This document shows, piece after piece, positions 23,745 to 32,754 of a stretch of DNA of 48,464 bases. The position numbers and the translations under genes are program-made. Source of the DNA: Chara braunii (taxonomy: Eukaryota > Streptophyta > Charophyceae > Charales > Characeae); assembly GCA_003427395.1 (NCBI GenBank), contig BFEA01000222.1, positions 2,101,382 through 2,149,845 on the forward strand, written 5' to 3'. Positions within the stretch are counted from its first letter, which is position 1. Each line of letters begins with the position of its first letter. The notes beneath the pieces were generated by a model. That model saw only the letters and a program-made list of their open reading frames with translations. It had not been told where the DNA came from and ran no database searches.

Positions 23745-23906
23745 CATTACATTATTATGGACATATAATCCTAAAGTGTGAAATTCCAAGAATAAACTAG
23801 CCCAATGAGATATAATAGCTTCTTTATGTTCAAGCAGTCGAGGTAAAACATTCTCTTTATTTTCTTCTGGATTATAATCGCGTTTAAAGAAAATAGCTCC
23901 ATGAGA
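23745..23906 (-). pseudogene. psaB: Fragment of plastid photosystem I P700 apoprotein A2 gene
   Basis: The minus strand reads [20 protein letters not shown], then [14 protein letters not shown], then [20 protein letters not shown] and a stop. This is a highly conserved mid-protein part of PsaB, a reaction-centre membrane protein of the thylakoid. Relative to the usual sequence the segment appears to lack two residues between ISH and WAS and to carry several substitutions. It covers about 54 of more than 700 residues, so it is a relic. The match is strong because the motif order is continuous. Confidence 0.85.
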
Positions 23907-24013
23907 AGAAAATCATATGTAAAACACAGACCGCGTTGGCGGAGATTTCACAACGGCCTGCGGAGTAATGGAAGTCTCCAAAGTTGACTTGCATTTAACT
24001 AAAATGAGCTTAA

Positions 24014-24786
24014 CTCGCTGCGAAAACTGAAGCTCGTCGTGAAAGGGGATCACTGGGAATAGCCAACCCTTGGTTGAACCCCGACCGTGTCTCTGATGCG
24101 CAGGTGAACGGAATACTTGTGAACGTGAGATGCTGGTGGGATACTTGCCCGGACGTGTTTTCGCAGGGGTTAGATATCTGTTCAGATGACATGCTCGTAA
24201 TCGTACGGAACAACTTCGTTGCTTTTAGTATACACTCGCGAGGGGAATAGTGCACATCGAGTTTGATGCCCGCAATATGGCGATGGTTTCTTCAATGTTG
24301 CAGGCTTACAAGTGCAATAGACACAAGGTGCAACTACTGGCCACCCTGAGCTCAAGTGAGGCTGATCAACTTCCTATTCCCATATTTGGTCCACCCAATT
24401 CTCACCCACCTGGTGTGAACATAGAAGTTATGATTATGGCATTTATGGGTAGGCGACTGCAATTTCAGCCTGCTCCGCAAAACCGCATGCCAAGCAAGAA
24501 TTCAAATATTCGGGCATATATCTTATATTGTCCAGGTCATTTCAATGCTCTTACGTTTGCGGATAATTCATGGACCCTATGGGACAATGGTGGTAGGGTG
24601 CACACAGTGGGAAATATTAACTCTTTCTATCACCAAATGCGGGAGGATGACTTAGTCTGGCTCGTCCATCAGGAACGGTATGTCAATGAGCACGTGCAAG
24701 CACTGCACCCCCCCGGCAGAGCAATCAGACTGATTCTACCACGGAAAATAAGGACGGTTGTGCCCTCCCGTTGTGTCGTTGCATAG
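24014..24786 (+). pseudogene. Papain-fold cysteine-protease-like protein (C-terminal half Josephin-like), frame-broken
   Basis: Two adjacent plus-strand frames give protein-like sequence. 24014-24250 includes GIANPWLNPDRVSDAQVNGI and RCWWDTCPDVFSQGLDIC, ending at a TAG. 24250-24786 includes NIEVMIMAFMGRRLQFQP, then RAYILYCPGHFNALTF, then ADNSWTLWDNGGR and LVWLVHQERY. A His in a GH-aromatic context, then a short loop, then W-x-LWDN is the layout of the His/Asn end of papain-like deubiquitinases. The preceding hydrophobic block and following segment most recall Josephin domains. The catalytic Cys region (Q-x-x-x-x-x-C type) was not found, so activity is doubtful. The frame change at 24250 could be an intron or a mutation. 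Downstream, a C7 run separates it by one frame from the zinc-module ORF. Confidence 0.4.
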
Positions 24787-25298
24787 GTGCAGTTCGGTTG
24801 GCATGTACACGACATAGCGTCTGCTCCGAACACTATGAAGGGTTGACCGCTGCCAGCCTCTCACACGAAACTTGTGATCCCCTGTCCTGTGCTCATCCCC
24901 CCCCCCCCCCCCTTGATTGCCCAACATGCCGGTGTGGCCTTGATCTGCCGTACTTAAATAACTGTGCACGGCAGCCTTCCATACTAATGACATGTCAGCA
25001 ACATGCCATGTGTTGTCAATGCTTCTAGGAAGCTGTCATAGAAAGTATATGTCTTTACTGTGTGGACTATCCCCGGTGCCATCAACCTCCACATCCTCTC
25101 CTAGCATGCCCCACATGCGTTGTTGGTCACACACCTACGACAACTTCTGACGGATCTCCCTCTTTCTTGCCAGATGAAGGAGAGATACAGCAGTCCGAGG
25201 AGGAAAATAGACTTCAATATGAACCACCGGCAGAGCGATGTGCTCATAGTTTATCACCACCAAGGCGAGCTGTAGTGGACCAATCCTGCAGCAGCTGA
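24702..25298 (+). pseudogene. Cys/His-rich zinc-binding module, copy 1, with one in-frame stop
   Basis: The frame opens next to the C7 run at 24707 and encodes an ordered Cys/His series: CRCIGAVRLAC, CSEHYEGL, a C-x4-C-x-H step, CPTCRCGL, NNC, then TCQQHAMCCQC, a TAG (25026-25028), and in the same frame ICLYCVDYPRCHQPPHP and CPTCVVGHTP. A second copy at 25436-25761 preserves the same order, which argues for real coding ancestry. The CP-x-CR-x-GL string is reminiscent of RING/U-box-like cross-brace ligands; the module is not one I can name. Combined with the upstream protease-like half, it would make a ubiquitin-pathway-like protein; that is inference. A C16 run (24897-24912) encodes prolines in the loop and is a likely frameshift site. 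Confidence 0.45.
24897..24912. repeat. C16 homopolymer inside the zinc-module ORF
   Basis: Encodes consecutive Pro between the C-x-H step and CPTC. Copy 2 of the module has no such run, so it is an expansion in copy 1. Confidence 0.9.
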
Positions 25299-25435
25299 AC
25301 GCCCTTGCTTTGAACCAATCCTAAAGGTCGTCGTCTGCCCATAGAGGAGTAAATACTGAGGAAGCCCAAGAAAGATGCTCCATGCCGCTTTGTGAAGATT
25401 TGCTGGAGATTTAACTAGCATGTGGTTAGCATTAC

Positions 25436-25761
25436 TTGTGCCGTGAGGATTACGAAGGGATAGTCCATGCGAGTTTTTGCTTCCATACGTACTATGACAG
25501 TCAGTACTGTACTCATGTACGACACCCCAACATGTCATGTCCAATTTGTAGACAGGGGCTGGAACGGCAATGCCTCTATAACTGCGGTCGACATGCCTCT
25601 ATGTTCCTAGCATGTAGGAGCCACGTAGGCTGTGACATCTGTCTACGCCGTGCCATTCCATTCGACGCAGCAACTGTGATTGTGAAAATTGGATGCAGTG
25701 CTTCCATAGCCCACACCCAAAGTGGTTCTGTCCGGTCTGTAGGGGTGGCCACTGGCCATAG
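25436..25761 (+). pseudogene. Cys/His-rich zinc-binding module, copy 2, frameshifted
   Basis: Starts after a stop with CREDYEGIVHASFCFHTYY, then YCTHVRHPNMSCPICRQGL, YNCGRHASMFLACRSHVG and CDICLRR. A change of frame at about 25672 then gives NCDCENWMQCFHSPHPKW and FCPVCRGGHWP before a TAG at 25759-25761. Residue by residue this follows copy 1: DYEG/HYEG, CPICRQGL/CPTCRCGL, NC-x-R-x-x-S, C-x-x-H-x-x-C, CFHSPHP/CHQPPHP, and C-P-x-C-x-x-GH-x-P. The two copies are about 665 bp apart and strongly diverged. The first Cys pair of copy 1 is missing here. The sequence beyond 25761 is pyrimidine-rich and non-coding. Confidence 0.45.
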
Positions 25762-26050
25762 TTTTTTTTTCTCCTTTTTTTTGTGCAACTCAGTGCCATG
25801 CCAGAGCAGTCTGTTTCACTGGTGATTATTTAGAATTTTGCGAAGCTCGTCATACACCTCTCCCCTACTCTTTGCACGTCATATTCTATCCTTCCCTTCA
25901 CATATTTCTTTCCTTCCCTTTGCCCCTACTTCCCCTGCCCCATACTCCTATAGAACTCCGCCTTCTATCCCTTTTCCTCCATCCTCCCCTCCACTCCCTT
26001 TGTGCTACTAACAAATACATACGAATGAAACATAAACAACTGCGCTAGCG
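25762..26050. other. Pyrimidine-rich non-coding stretch
   Basis: T/C-rich on the plus strand (CCTTCCC, CTCCC runs), ending in the short direct repeat CTAGCGCCTAGCGCC at about 26043. Confidence 0.4.
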
Positions 26051-26051
26051 C

Positions 26052-26630
26052 CTAGCGCCTGCAGACGGCAGGGCCCGTCAGCCAGGATACGCGCAAACCA
26101 GGGGAAGGGGAAGGCACCTCGGCTTCCCAATTCCCTGGGACTTTAGCATCGCCGTCCCTGGAGACATCATCCGGGCTGCTAACTCCACGTGGCAAGCGAG
26201 CGATGTAGTGAAGCCGGCGCGACAAACGAAAGGAGTACTCGGCGACATACCATACATCAACAACGGTGTAGAAAACGGCGAGGAGGGAAGGGTGGATGGA
26301 GATGGTGAGTATGGGTGAGCTGAAGATAGGAGCTGCCGAGTGGTTCAGCACTGCCCAAGTGAGTGGCGCGCGGCTAAGCCAGATTGTGGCGATGCTGTGA
26401 ACGGCTGTGACTGAGAGGATGGAGCCGTCAATGTCGTGGATTCGGAGTGTCCAACAATGTATGCTGGAGATTATATGGGGGTTGGAGGAGGGGTCGTCCC
26501 CCCATCTAGAAGCATTTATAGATCGGCCACGATTGCATGCTCTGATGCGGCGCTGCCATGCGGAGGGGCAAGGTCTTTGCGGCGCGTTGGAGGAGCGATT
26601 TTTCGAGGACGACGACGATATCGCGGATGG
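26052..26630 (-). CDS. Possible membrane-type exon, minus strand, no start codon
   Basis: An open frame of about 190 codons runs from a TGA near 26630 to a stop at 26052 without an ATG. Its middle reads as hydrophobic, amphipathic protein: DIDGSILSVTAVHSIATIWL, LTWAVLNHSAAPIFSS, PILTISIHPSLLAVFYTVV and DVWYVAEYSFRLSRRLHYI. It could be an internal exon. The plus strand of the same bases also has open frames with splice-like signals, so only one of the two readings can be right. I do not recognise the family. Confidence 0.22.
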   Translation of the reverse strand, partial: PSAISSSSSKNRSSNAPQRPCPSAWQRRIRACNRGRSINASRWGDDPSSNPHIISSIHCWTLRIHDIDGSILSVTAVHSIATIWLSRAPLTWAVLNHSAAPIFSSPILTISIHPSLLAVFYTVVDVWYVAEYSFRLSRRLHYIARLPRGVSSPDDVSRDGDAKVPGNWEAEVPSPSPGLRVSWLTGPAVCRR

Positions 26631-27106
26631 TCATCATGACAACAATGCCATCGCTGATGATGCCACACAGACTGCTAGTGACGACGACGATAATCATCTT
26701 ATCTGCATCGGGGAAATCTGCAACAACAACAACAACAAGAACAACAACAACTACAAACTGACGGTGTCTGTGGGGCAGGCCGCAAACATCAACAATAAAA
26801 ACTACACTGTGCGCGACGATGGAATGGGAAGAGGGATCCTGAGATTGTGCGCGCTTAGGAGAGTTAACGATTACAACAACAACAATGATGACGACAATAC
26901 AGCTGGTGGCAACAAAAATAACGACAACAAAGGTGACAGAGTCGACACTGGCGGAGTGGTAAATGGTATTGGGCAGTTCCTTTTCCCTCTCCCCTGCCCT
27001 CCCCTCTTGTTTTCCTTCCTGTGTTCTTTGCAGATTGCTCGGGGGCAGGGGCGAGAGGGTTGGATGACTGGAATGCTGTGTAAAAAGGAAGATTGTGTGG
27101 GGGCGT
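26407..27106 (+). CDS. Possible low-complexity plus-strand gene with a short intron
   Basis: The ORF of 233 codons begins MTERMEPSMSWIRSVQQCML, passes through an Asp-rich segment, then Asn-rich segments encoded by AAC repeats (26718-26751 and about 26873-26887). A possible 76-nt intron starts GTAAATGG at about 26959 and ends with a long pyrimidine tract and TTCTTTGCAG at 27034. Upstream, a frame at about 26062-26305 ends at a strong donor-like GATG|GTGAGTATG (26306). A plus-strand multi-exon gene is therefore conceivable. Asp/Asn-rich composition gives weak coding evidence, and a competing frame lies on the other strand. Confidence 0.25.
26718..26751. repeat. (AAC)n trinucleotide repeat
   Basis: AAC units with a single AAG interruption; a shorter tract follows at about 26873. 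Confidence 0.85.
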
Positions 27107-28540
27107 AGGGAGAGGGATGGTGGCGCGTAGGGGTGGGATAGTGAGGGCTGGATAACTGGGTTGCATGGTGCTTTGAGGATCGTCCTCGGGGCTGCTGTGT
27201 GAATGATTGGTGCCCCGCCACGTGGGGATTGCCATCTCATTTTCTTCATTTCTTCCTGCTTGAGCATGCCTCTTAACAGGCTGTCCGAGGGGAACATAAT
27301 TTTTGATACAAACAAAGTTTTGCCACGTGGCAGCGTAGGAGGTGCAGTGGTGCTATGCATTAGGGTAGCCTATGTGTTTTGCTAGTGTTCTGCTACGTGG
27401 GTGTTTTTTTTCTACGAATTCTGGCAATGACGCCTCCCCGTCTGAGTGGTTTTGTAGATCATCAGGATTCTGGGGGCGTATGGAGTGGGTAACTTTACAT
27501 AAGAAAGTCTAATGGTGGAATTGCACCTGGTTCAAGGTCTTGCTTCAATTAACTTTTATCACTCTATTCTCTGATTGCCTCTTCCCCTCATGGTGCTGCA
27601 AGAGTTTTTTTAGATTATGATGAGCGTTTCTGAATAGGGATATGACTTTAGAATGTGATGGGCAGTTAATCCCCTTAGTTGAGGGCAATCAATGCTGCTC
27701 ATTAGGCTAAAAGAGCGTGCCTACGTGTCGGTTCATTACCACCCAGGCTTATAGTACGAGGGACAGGTGGCATGTTTATATGAACTATGGTTGTTCACAG
27801 GGACGCTGGATCCACTTTCCAGCAGGTGTTGCTCCCCACAAATCGGTGGAGCCTCCCCGAGCATGCTAGCGGTGTCTGCTCTTATCAGCACCCCTAACAT
27901 TTACTCGGGTTGTTTCAAAAAAAAAAAAAACCAAAAAAAAAAAAAACAAAAAAAAACAAATACATACGAACGAGCATCATTAAGAGAACAAACGATATGA
28001 AGATCAGAAGTGAAATGGACGGAATTATGAAGATCAAGGACAGACACAAAAACTGTAAAGTCGAAGATCTGAAGTGAAATGAAGAGGAGTATGAGCTTTG
28101 AAGAGAAACACACATTAGCATACCTTCCCTTTTACTCTTGCCTCCTGAAATAACGTGCAAGTGGGCCGTGAAGGCACATGGGGATGTGGGCAGCTGTTGC
28201 GCAACCACAATCAATGTGGGCAGCCTTGTGCGTATGAGGCACAGTAAAAGGGGAGCTCCAAAAACAATGGGAGGGGTGTCCCAAGGACAACCAAAAAACT
28301 GTCTAATTATAAAATTGCTTTAATATGTTGGACATATCAAATGCTCCCGTTGTCTGCAATAGGACAAAAACTGCTTCGATTCTAAATCTATTCATCTGGG
28401 TGGAATTGGGGCTAGAATCTGTAACACACGTATAGACACATGCACACACACACGCGCATAGATATGGATACGCACACTCATAAGTACACGTATACACGTA
28501 TAAGGCACTGGAAAACCCCTTTCCCTCCCTCTTAGAATCT
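27107..28540. other. No gene recognised; interrupted poly-A tract
   Basis: The A-run at 27917-27958 is broken by single C residues and flanked by unique sequence; it could be the tail of an old retroposon, but no body was recognised. AGATCAGAAGTGAAATG-type blocks occur at about 28001 and 28063. The CACGTGGCA-like string occurs near 27220, 27323 and, less exactly, 27394. Confidence 0.35.
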
Positions 28541-29743
28541 GTGGTGGAGGAGAAGCTTACTCCATTTCAAGTACCTTCCATCGTTTGTCTCCCTCTCTCC
28601 ATCCTCTCCTGTCCATCCATTCTTGTTGGCGTCCTCGCCCCTTCCCTGTCCCCCGCCTCCATTCTCCGTCCTCCTCCCACCTTTGTCATTATCATCATGC
28701 CTCCTCCGTCCTCCTCATACCTGGTTGTCGGTTGTCATGGTTCATCTTCCTCCTTCCCAGTCCTCATTTGGGTCACTGCGGTTGTTGCCTTGTCCCCTCT
28801 TGCACTTCTCCTTCCCCCACCCATCCACGTCATCCTCGCTGTTCCACGCTCACACATCAAATTTCCCTTACACATCAACGTCCCTCCCCGTCTCGATGAC
28901 CCTCATATTCATTGTCATCCCTTTTTCCACATCATCATTTCTGCCCTTGCTCGTCATCCTCCCTTCTGCATTGCCTTCCAGGTCAGCCTCGTATTCAGCG
29001 CCATCCCCCTTCCAAGTCATCCTTTTTGCCCATCCTTATCATCCTCCATCCCCTTCCATGTCACCCTCATATTCGTTGCCAGAAAACCCAAGTCATCCTA
29101 CCTCCCCTTCCACCCTTCCACACCATCCTGTCCTCTCTTTGTGTTATTCTCTTGTCCATCCATTCTTGTTGGCGTCCTAGTCCCTTCCCTGTCCCTCGTC
29201 TCCATTCTCCATTCTCCTCCGGCCTTTGTCATTATCGTCATGCCTCCTCCGTGCTCCTCATACCTGCTTGTCGGTTGTCATTGGTCATCTTATTTTGGTC
29301 ATCTTCCTCCTTCACAGTCCTCATCTGGGTCGCTGTGGTCCTCCCTGTTACCTTGTCCCCTTTTCCACCTCTCCACACCCCCATCCCCCCACCTATCCAC
29401 GTCATCTTTGCTGTTTCACACTCACACATCAAAATTTCCCTTACGCATCAATGTCGCTCCCTGTCCCGATGACCCTCATATTCATTGTCATCCCTTCTTC
29501 CACGTCATCATTTCTGCCCTTGCATTTCATCCTCCCTCCTCCCTTCCAGGTCAGCCTCGTATTCAACACCATCCCCCCTTCCAAGTCATCCTGCCTCCCC
29601 TTCCACCCTTCCACACCATCGTGTCCTCTCTTCGTGTTATTCTCCCTTTTCTCCCTTCCATGCCGACTTTCATGTCATCCTCCCTCCCCTTCCATCCGAC
29701 CTTGTTTCTTTGTCCCCGTTGCCTTCTATCATCGTCGCCATGA
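28541..29743 (+). repeat. 543-bp tandem duplication in a pyrimidine-rich tract with a 400-codon open frame
   Basis: GTCCATCCATTCTTGTTGGC occurs at 28611 and 29154, and both copies continue for about 500 bp with substitutions and small indels. The plus strand is strongly C/T-rich. Stop codons need purines, so a long open frame is expected by chance, and all three plus frames stay open for long distances here. The frame is Ser/Pro/Leu/His-rich with no domain. I treat it as a repeat rather than a gene. Sub-repeats such as TTCCACCCTTCCACACCATC recur within it. Confidence 0.6.
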
Positions 29744-30332
29744 CCTACCTGCGTTTGCTTGTCTCATTATCCCCTTGGGCCTCTCGAGTACGAGTGGTTG
29801 AACTCAACAACACACTCCATCGCCCCTATTGGTTTGCATCCTGTATGAGACCTTCGACTGTTCTCATCTCCTCCCCGCTTCTATCTTCTCCCTCTTCCCT
29901 TCCTGCCTCTCACACTACAGTGTTCTCCACCCTACTCCTTACAAGTTCCATCTCCTCCTACCGTTTGCTCTCCTATGCTGTCATGTCCTACATGTTGCTA
30001 TGTTCTTCCCGCTGTTGTTAACTCCAACATCCCACCATATCCTCCTGTCGTCGTCTCCAACCTCCAGCCATATTGTTGCTGCCCCGATCTCTGCCATGTT
30101 CTTGGTGCCGCCATCTTTACCTTGCCATTCTCACTTGCCCGCCATCATCCCGTTTGTGACATCTCATCCCACATGTCCAGCCTGAGGCTATTTCTTTGAT
30201 GCCATATCCTCAGTGCCTCTCACCTCGACCCTGCTTTGTTACCATGTTGTCGTTGCTAGCTGGCCTGATGAGCCCCCGACTTTCTCTTTTTTTGCTCATT
30301 CACCTGCCTCATCATTTGATACTGTGTGCCGG
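29744..30332. other. Pyrimidine-rich flank of the retrotransposon
   Basis: C/T-rich, continuing the tract to the left. Open frames are composition-driven. The sequence directly before the LTR (30328-30332, GCCGG) should be one copy of the target-site duplication, but the other end of the element lies outside the window, so it cannot be checked. Confidence 0.4.
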
Positions 30333-30678
30333 TGTCGCGCCCCAACCGGTTTCAGGGCCTGGTTCGATGTCCCTCCCCGGGCCGAGTCAGGGTGGACTGG
30401 CAGACTGTCAGTGCCTCCCACAGTCGAGTAGTCAGGGTTATCCCTCCTGCCAGCGGTGACACGGCTTAGAGTGAGGCGTTCGGTTTTATCGCCTGCACCT
30501 GACTCCGTATAAAGGTCAGACTCAAGGTCACCGGAGTCCCTATTATCCAGGAGTCCTTCAGATTGCCTTGAGTGTAACCTGTATGACATGAAGAGGAAAA
30601 TAACATAACATCACATGCATTACAGAATCATGCATCATAACGCAAATAACCCTAATGAAGAGGAAGACCAGAAACCAG

Positions 30679-30762
30679 ACTCTGCAAGAGCATGACTAAA
30701 GACACGAGACTGAAGAGTNGACTCTGCAAGAGCATGACTAAAGACACGAGACTGAAGAGTAG
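30679..30762. other. 42-bp duplication around an N, probably an assembly join
   Basis: ACTCTGCAAGAGCATGACTA and the following sequence to AAGAGT occur before and after the N at 30719. The 5' LTR (45841-45880) has this segment once. The pattern is what an unmerged contig overlap produces. Confidence 0.75.
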
Positions 30763-30956
30763 TACATAGAGAATGCAGGAAGCAGCCATAGGAGGGGCTG
30801 CAGTCACTGATAAATCATAATAATGTCATAAGACATCTCAGTGACTAAAAGATACGAGCCTCAATCATTGACGACGAGTGCTACCCCCTCATGAGTGGGC
30901 TCGTCTGTCTGGGATTTCGTATCTTGTACACACTGGTCCTCCTCATCATTGAGAAC

Positions 30957-31940
30957 CTAAGTGGCTATCGACTCCTGGACCACATAGCTGATGTCAAAAG
31001 ATGCCGCAGGATCGATCTTGCTGATATATGCCATACATCTCGCCATCTCCTCGTCCGCTACACTCCGGAGATAGAACTTTTCGACGAGGGAAATATTGCC
31101 AGTGGCACCAATCAAGATCTCAATCCGTCCCTTGCCGTAGATGTAATCATAAGAAACCTCCAGAAAACGGTCTCCATNNNNNNNNNNNNNNNNNNNNNNN
31201 NNNNNNNNNNNNNNNNNNNNNNNNNNNNNNNNNNNNNNNNNNNNNNNNNNNNNNNNNNNNNNNNNNNNNNNNNNNNNNNNNNNNNNNNNNNNNNNNNNNN
31301 NNNNNNNNNNNNNNNNNNNNNNNNNNNNNNNNNNNNNNNNNNNNNNNNNNNNNNNNNNNNNNNNNNNNNNNNNNNNNNNNNNNNNNNNNNNNNNNNNNNN
31401 NNNNNNNNNNNNNNNNNNNNNNNNNNNNNNNNNNNNNNNNNNNNNNNNNNNNNNNNNNNNNNNNNNNNNNNNNNNNNNNNNNNNNNNNNNNNNNNNNNNN
31501 NNNNNNNNNNNNNNNNNNNNNNNNNNNNNNNNNNNNNNNNNNNNNNNNNNNNNNNNNNNNNNNNNNNNNNNNNNNNNNNNNNNNNNNNNNNNNNNNNNNN
31601 NNNNNNNNNNNNNNNNNNNNNNNNNNNNNNNNNNNNNNNNNNNNNNNNNNNNNNNNNNNNNNNNNNNNNNNNNNNNNNNNNNNNNNNNNNNNNNNNNNNN
31701 NNNNNNNNNNNNNNNNNNNNNNNNNNNNNNNNNNNNNNNNNNNNNNNNNNNNNNNNNNNNNNNNNNNNNNNNNNNNNNNNNNNNNNNNNNNNNNNNNNNN
31801 NNTCCATAGAGTGGCTTCCGAAAGGCCTGTATAACGAAATCTGCTCCCACCAAATGACTGTAGCCATCCCCAAGATATGAGACTGGTCCCTTCCCCCTTG
31901 AAGGGCCGACTACCTCCTCTGACTTGGGTCCTCCTGACAT
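30957..31940 (-). pseudogene. LTR-borne ORF 2, 3' LTR copy, interrupted by an assembly gap
   Basis: ATG at 31938-31940 starts MSGGPKSEEVVGPSRGKG, and the frame ends with the stop at 30957. It is the same reading frame as 46077-46430 in the 5' LTR but is interrupted by 625 N (31178-31802). Flanks of the gap match the 5' LTR continuously except for a doubled TCCAT. Substitutions relative to the other copy are mostly amino-acid changing, as expected for a sequence no longer under strong selection. Confidence 0.5.
31178..31802. other. Assembly gap of 625 N
   Basis: The left flank ends TCTCCAT and the right flank begins TCCATAGAG. The 5' LTR reads TCTCCATAGAG with no gap (about 46291-46301). The 5-bp overlap means either a zero-length real gap with overlapping contig ends, or an unassembled insertion with a 5-bp target-site duplication. 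Confidence 0.9.
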
Positions 31941-32172
31941 GTAATGCCTGGATCAATCACCCTCAAGCAAGTATCGTGCCAAGAGATAAGCAACCCGTCG
32001 TAGGGCTGCCTTCAGCCTGCGTCTCACTCCGGTGACCAATGTCATAAGATGCCTTGGATCTGCTCCAACTCAAGCGTACTCAATCCCTGTGAGTATCCCA
32101 GTCGAAATAGTCCCCCAAGTTAATGTTGCTCACGCAACAAGGCTCTTGGTCTAACTTATCTGTCTCTGACCT

Positions 32173-32736
32173 CTATAAACAAGTGGTAATAGGTATCCCG
32201 GATCTGGCTACCTCGCTTCTTATTCTCCTATCCTGACGCCTCTTTTCCTTGCTGCCACCTCTGCTCAGCGGTTTTGGATTACAGCCATCAAAGTCGAAGA
32301 GAGCACCACCTGGTGCAAAGGGGACCTGGGGAAACACCACATGTAACCAGTGCTCCCTCCAGTAACTCTCCCTGCGGAGGATATAGTCAACAATCCGGTC
32401 ATAGGTGGCTCCCTTTATTCCCTGCCCAACATCTCTCACGTGATAAGTGATCACCAAGTTGAACGTGTATTTCGATGTGGGAGACTCATTGGCCGTAATG
32501 ATGAAACTCTGATGTCCAATGTGTCGGTAACAGAACTTCTCAACTAGCTTACCCCATGTAGGGGTTGTCTCATGTTGAGGAGCCAGCTTGACCAAACTGC
32601 AAAGTAAGGTAGAATGCTCCTGACAAACGATTACACCAAGCAATGGTGTCCTGGTGATAAAGGGGGATATCAACAACTCAGGAAAATAATCTAACTCGAT
32701 GGGATCAGAGAGGACAGCGCCTCAATAGACTCTCTA
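32173..32736 (-). pseudogene. LTR-borne ORF 1, 3' LTR copy
   Basis: Same frame as 46719-47225 in the 5' LTR. It carries a TGA where the 5' LTR has TGC (at about 32732), and the reading frame downstream stays open to 32173. Conserved blocks: ISPFITRTPLLG, LVKLAPQHETTPT, KFCYRHIGHQSF, YTFNLVITYHVRDVGQGI and WLHVVFPQVPFAPGGALF. No known domain is recognised; see the 5' copy for discussion. Confidence 0.5.
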
Positions 32737-32754
32737 GCCAAACTGATGGCAACC

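Larger units (their letters stand above)
23466..23935. other. AT-rich block of plastid origin (nuclear plastid DNA insertion)
   Basis: Base composition falls sharply to AT-rich between about 23466 and 23935, unlike both flanks. Two pieces inside translate to plastid proteins, on opposite strands (next two entries). The remaining AT-rich sequence between them would fit plastid intergenic DNA. The two genes face each other within about 240 bp; whether this order exists in the source plastome needs checking. Both pieces have decayed, so the insertion is not recent. Confidence 0.7.

Noticed and set aside
24014-24250. Ulp1/SENP protease start (PWLNPDRVSDAQVNGI resembles WLND-x-x-IN)
   Set aside because: The downstream His/Asp-like block fits Josephin better and the Ulp1 H-W and QxxxxC blocks were not found. 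The alternative is kept open but not called.
26407-26760. Asp/Asn-rich ORF as evidence for a specific family
   Set aside because: The composition comes from GAC and AAC repeats; no domain can be named.
28541-29743. 400-codon ORF as a real gene
   Set aside because: Pyrimidine-rich strand rarely makes stop codons; several frames are open, composition is Ser/Pro/Leu/His, and the length comes from a 543-bp duplication.
30340-30380. Pol III B-box (GGTTCGATGTCC) at the LTR edge
   Set aside because: The 5' LTR has GGCTCGATGTCC and no tRNA-like fold surrounds it.
31178-31802. Long ORFs of 250-330 codons across this interval on both strands
   Set aside because: They consist mostly of X residues translated from Ns.
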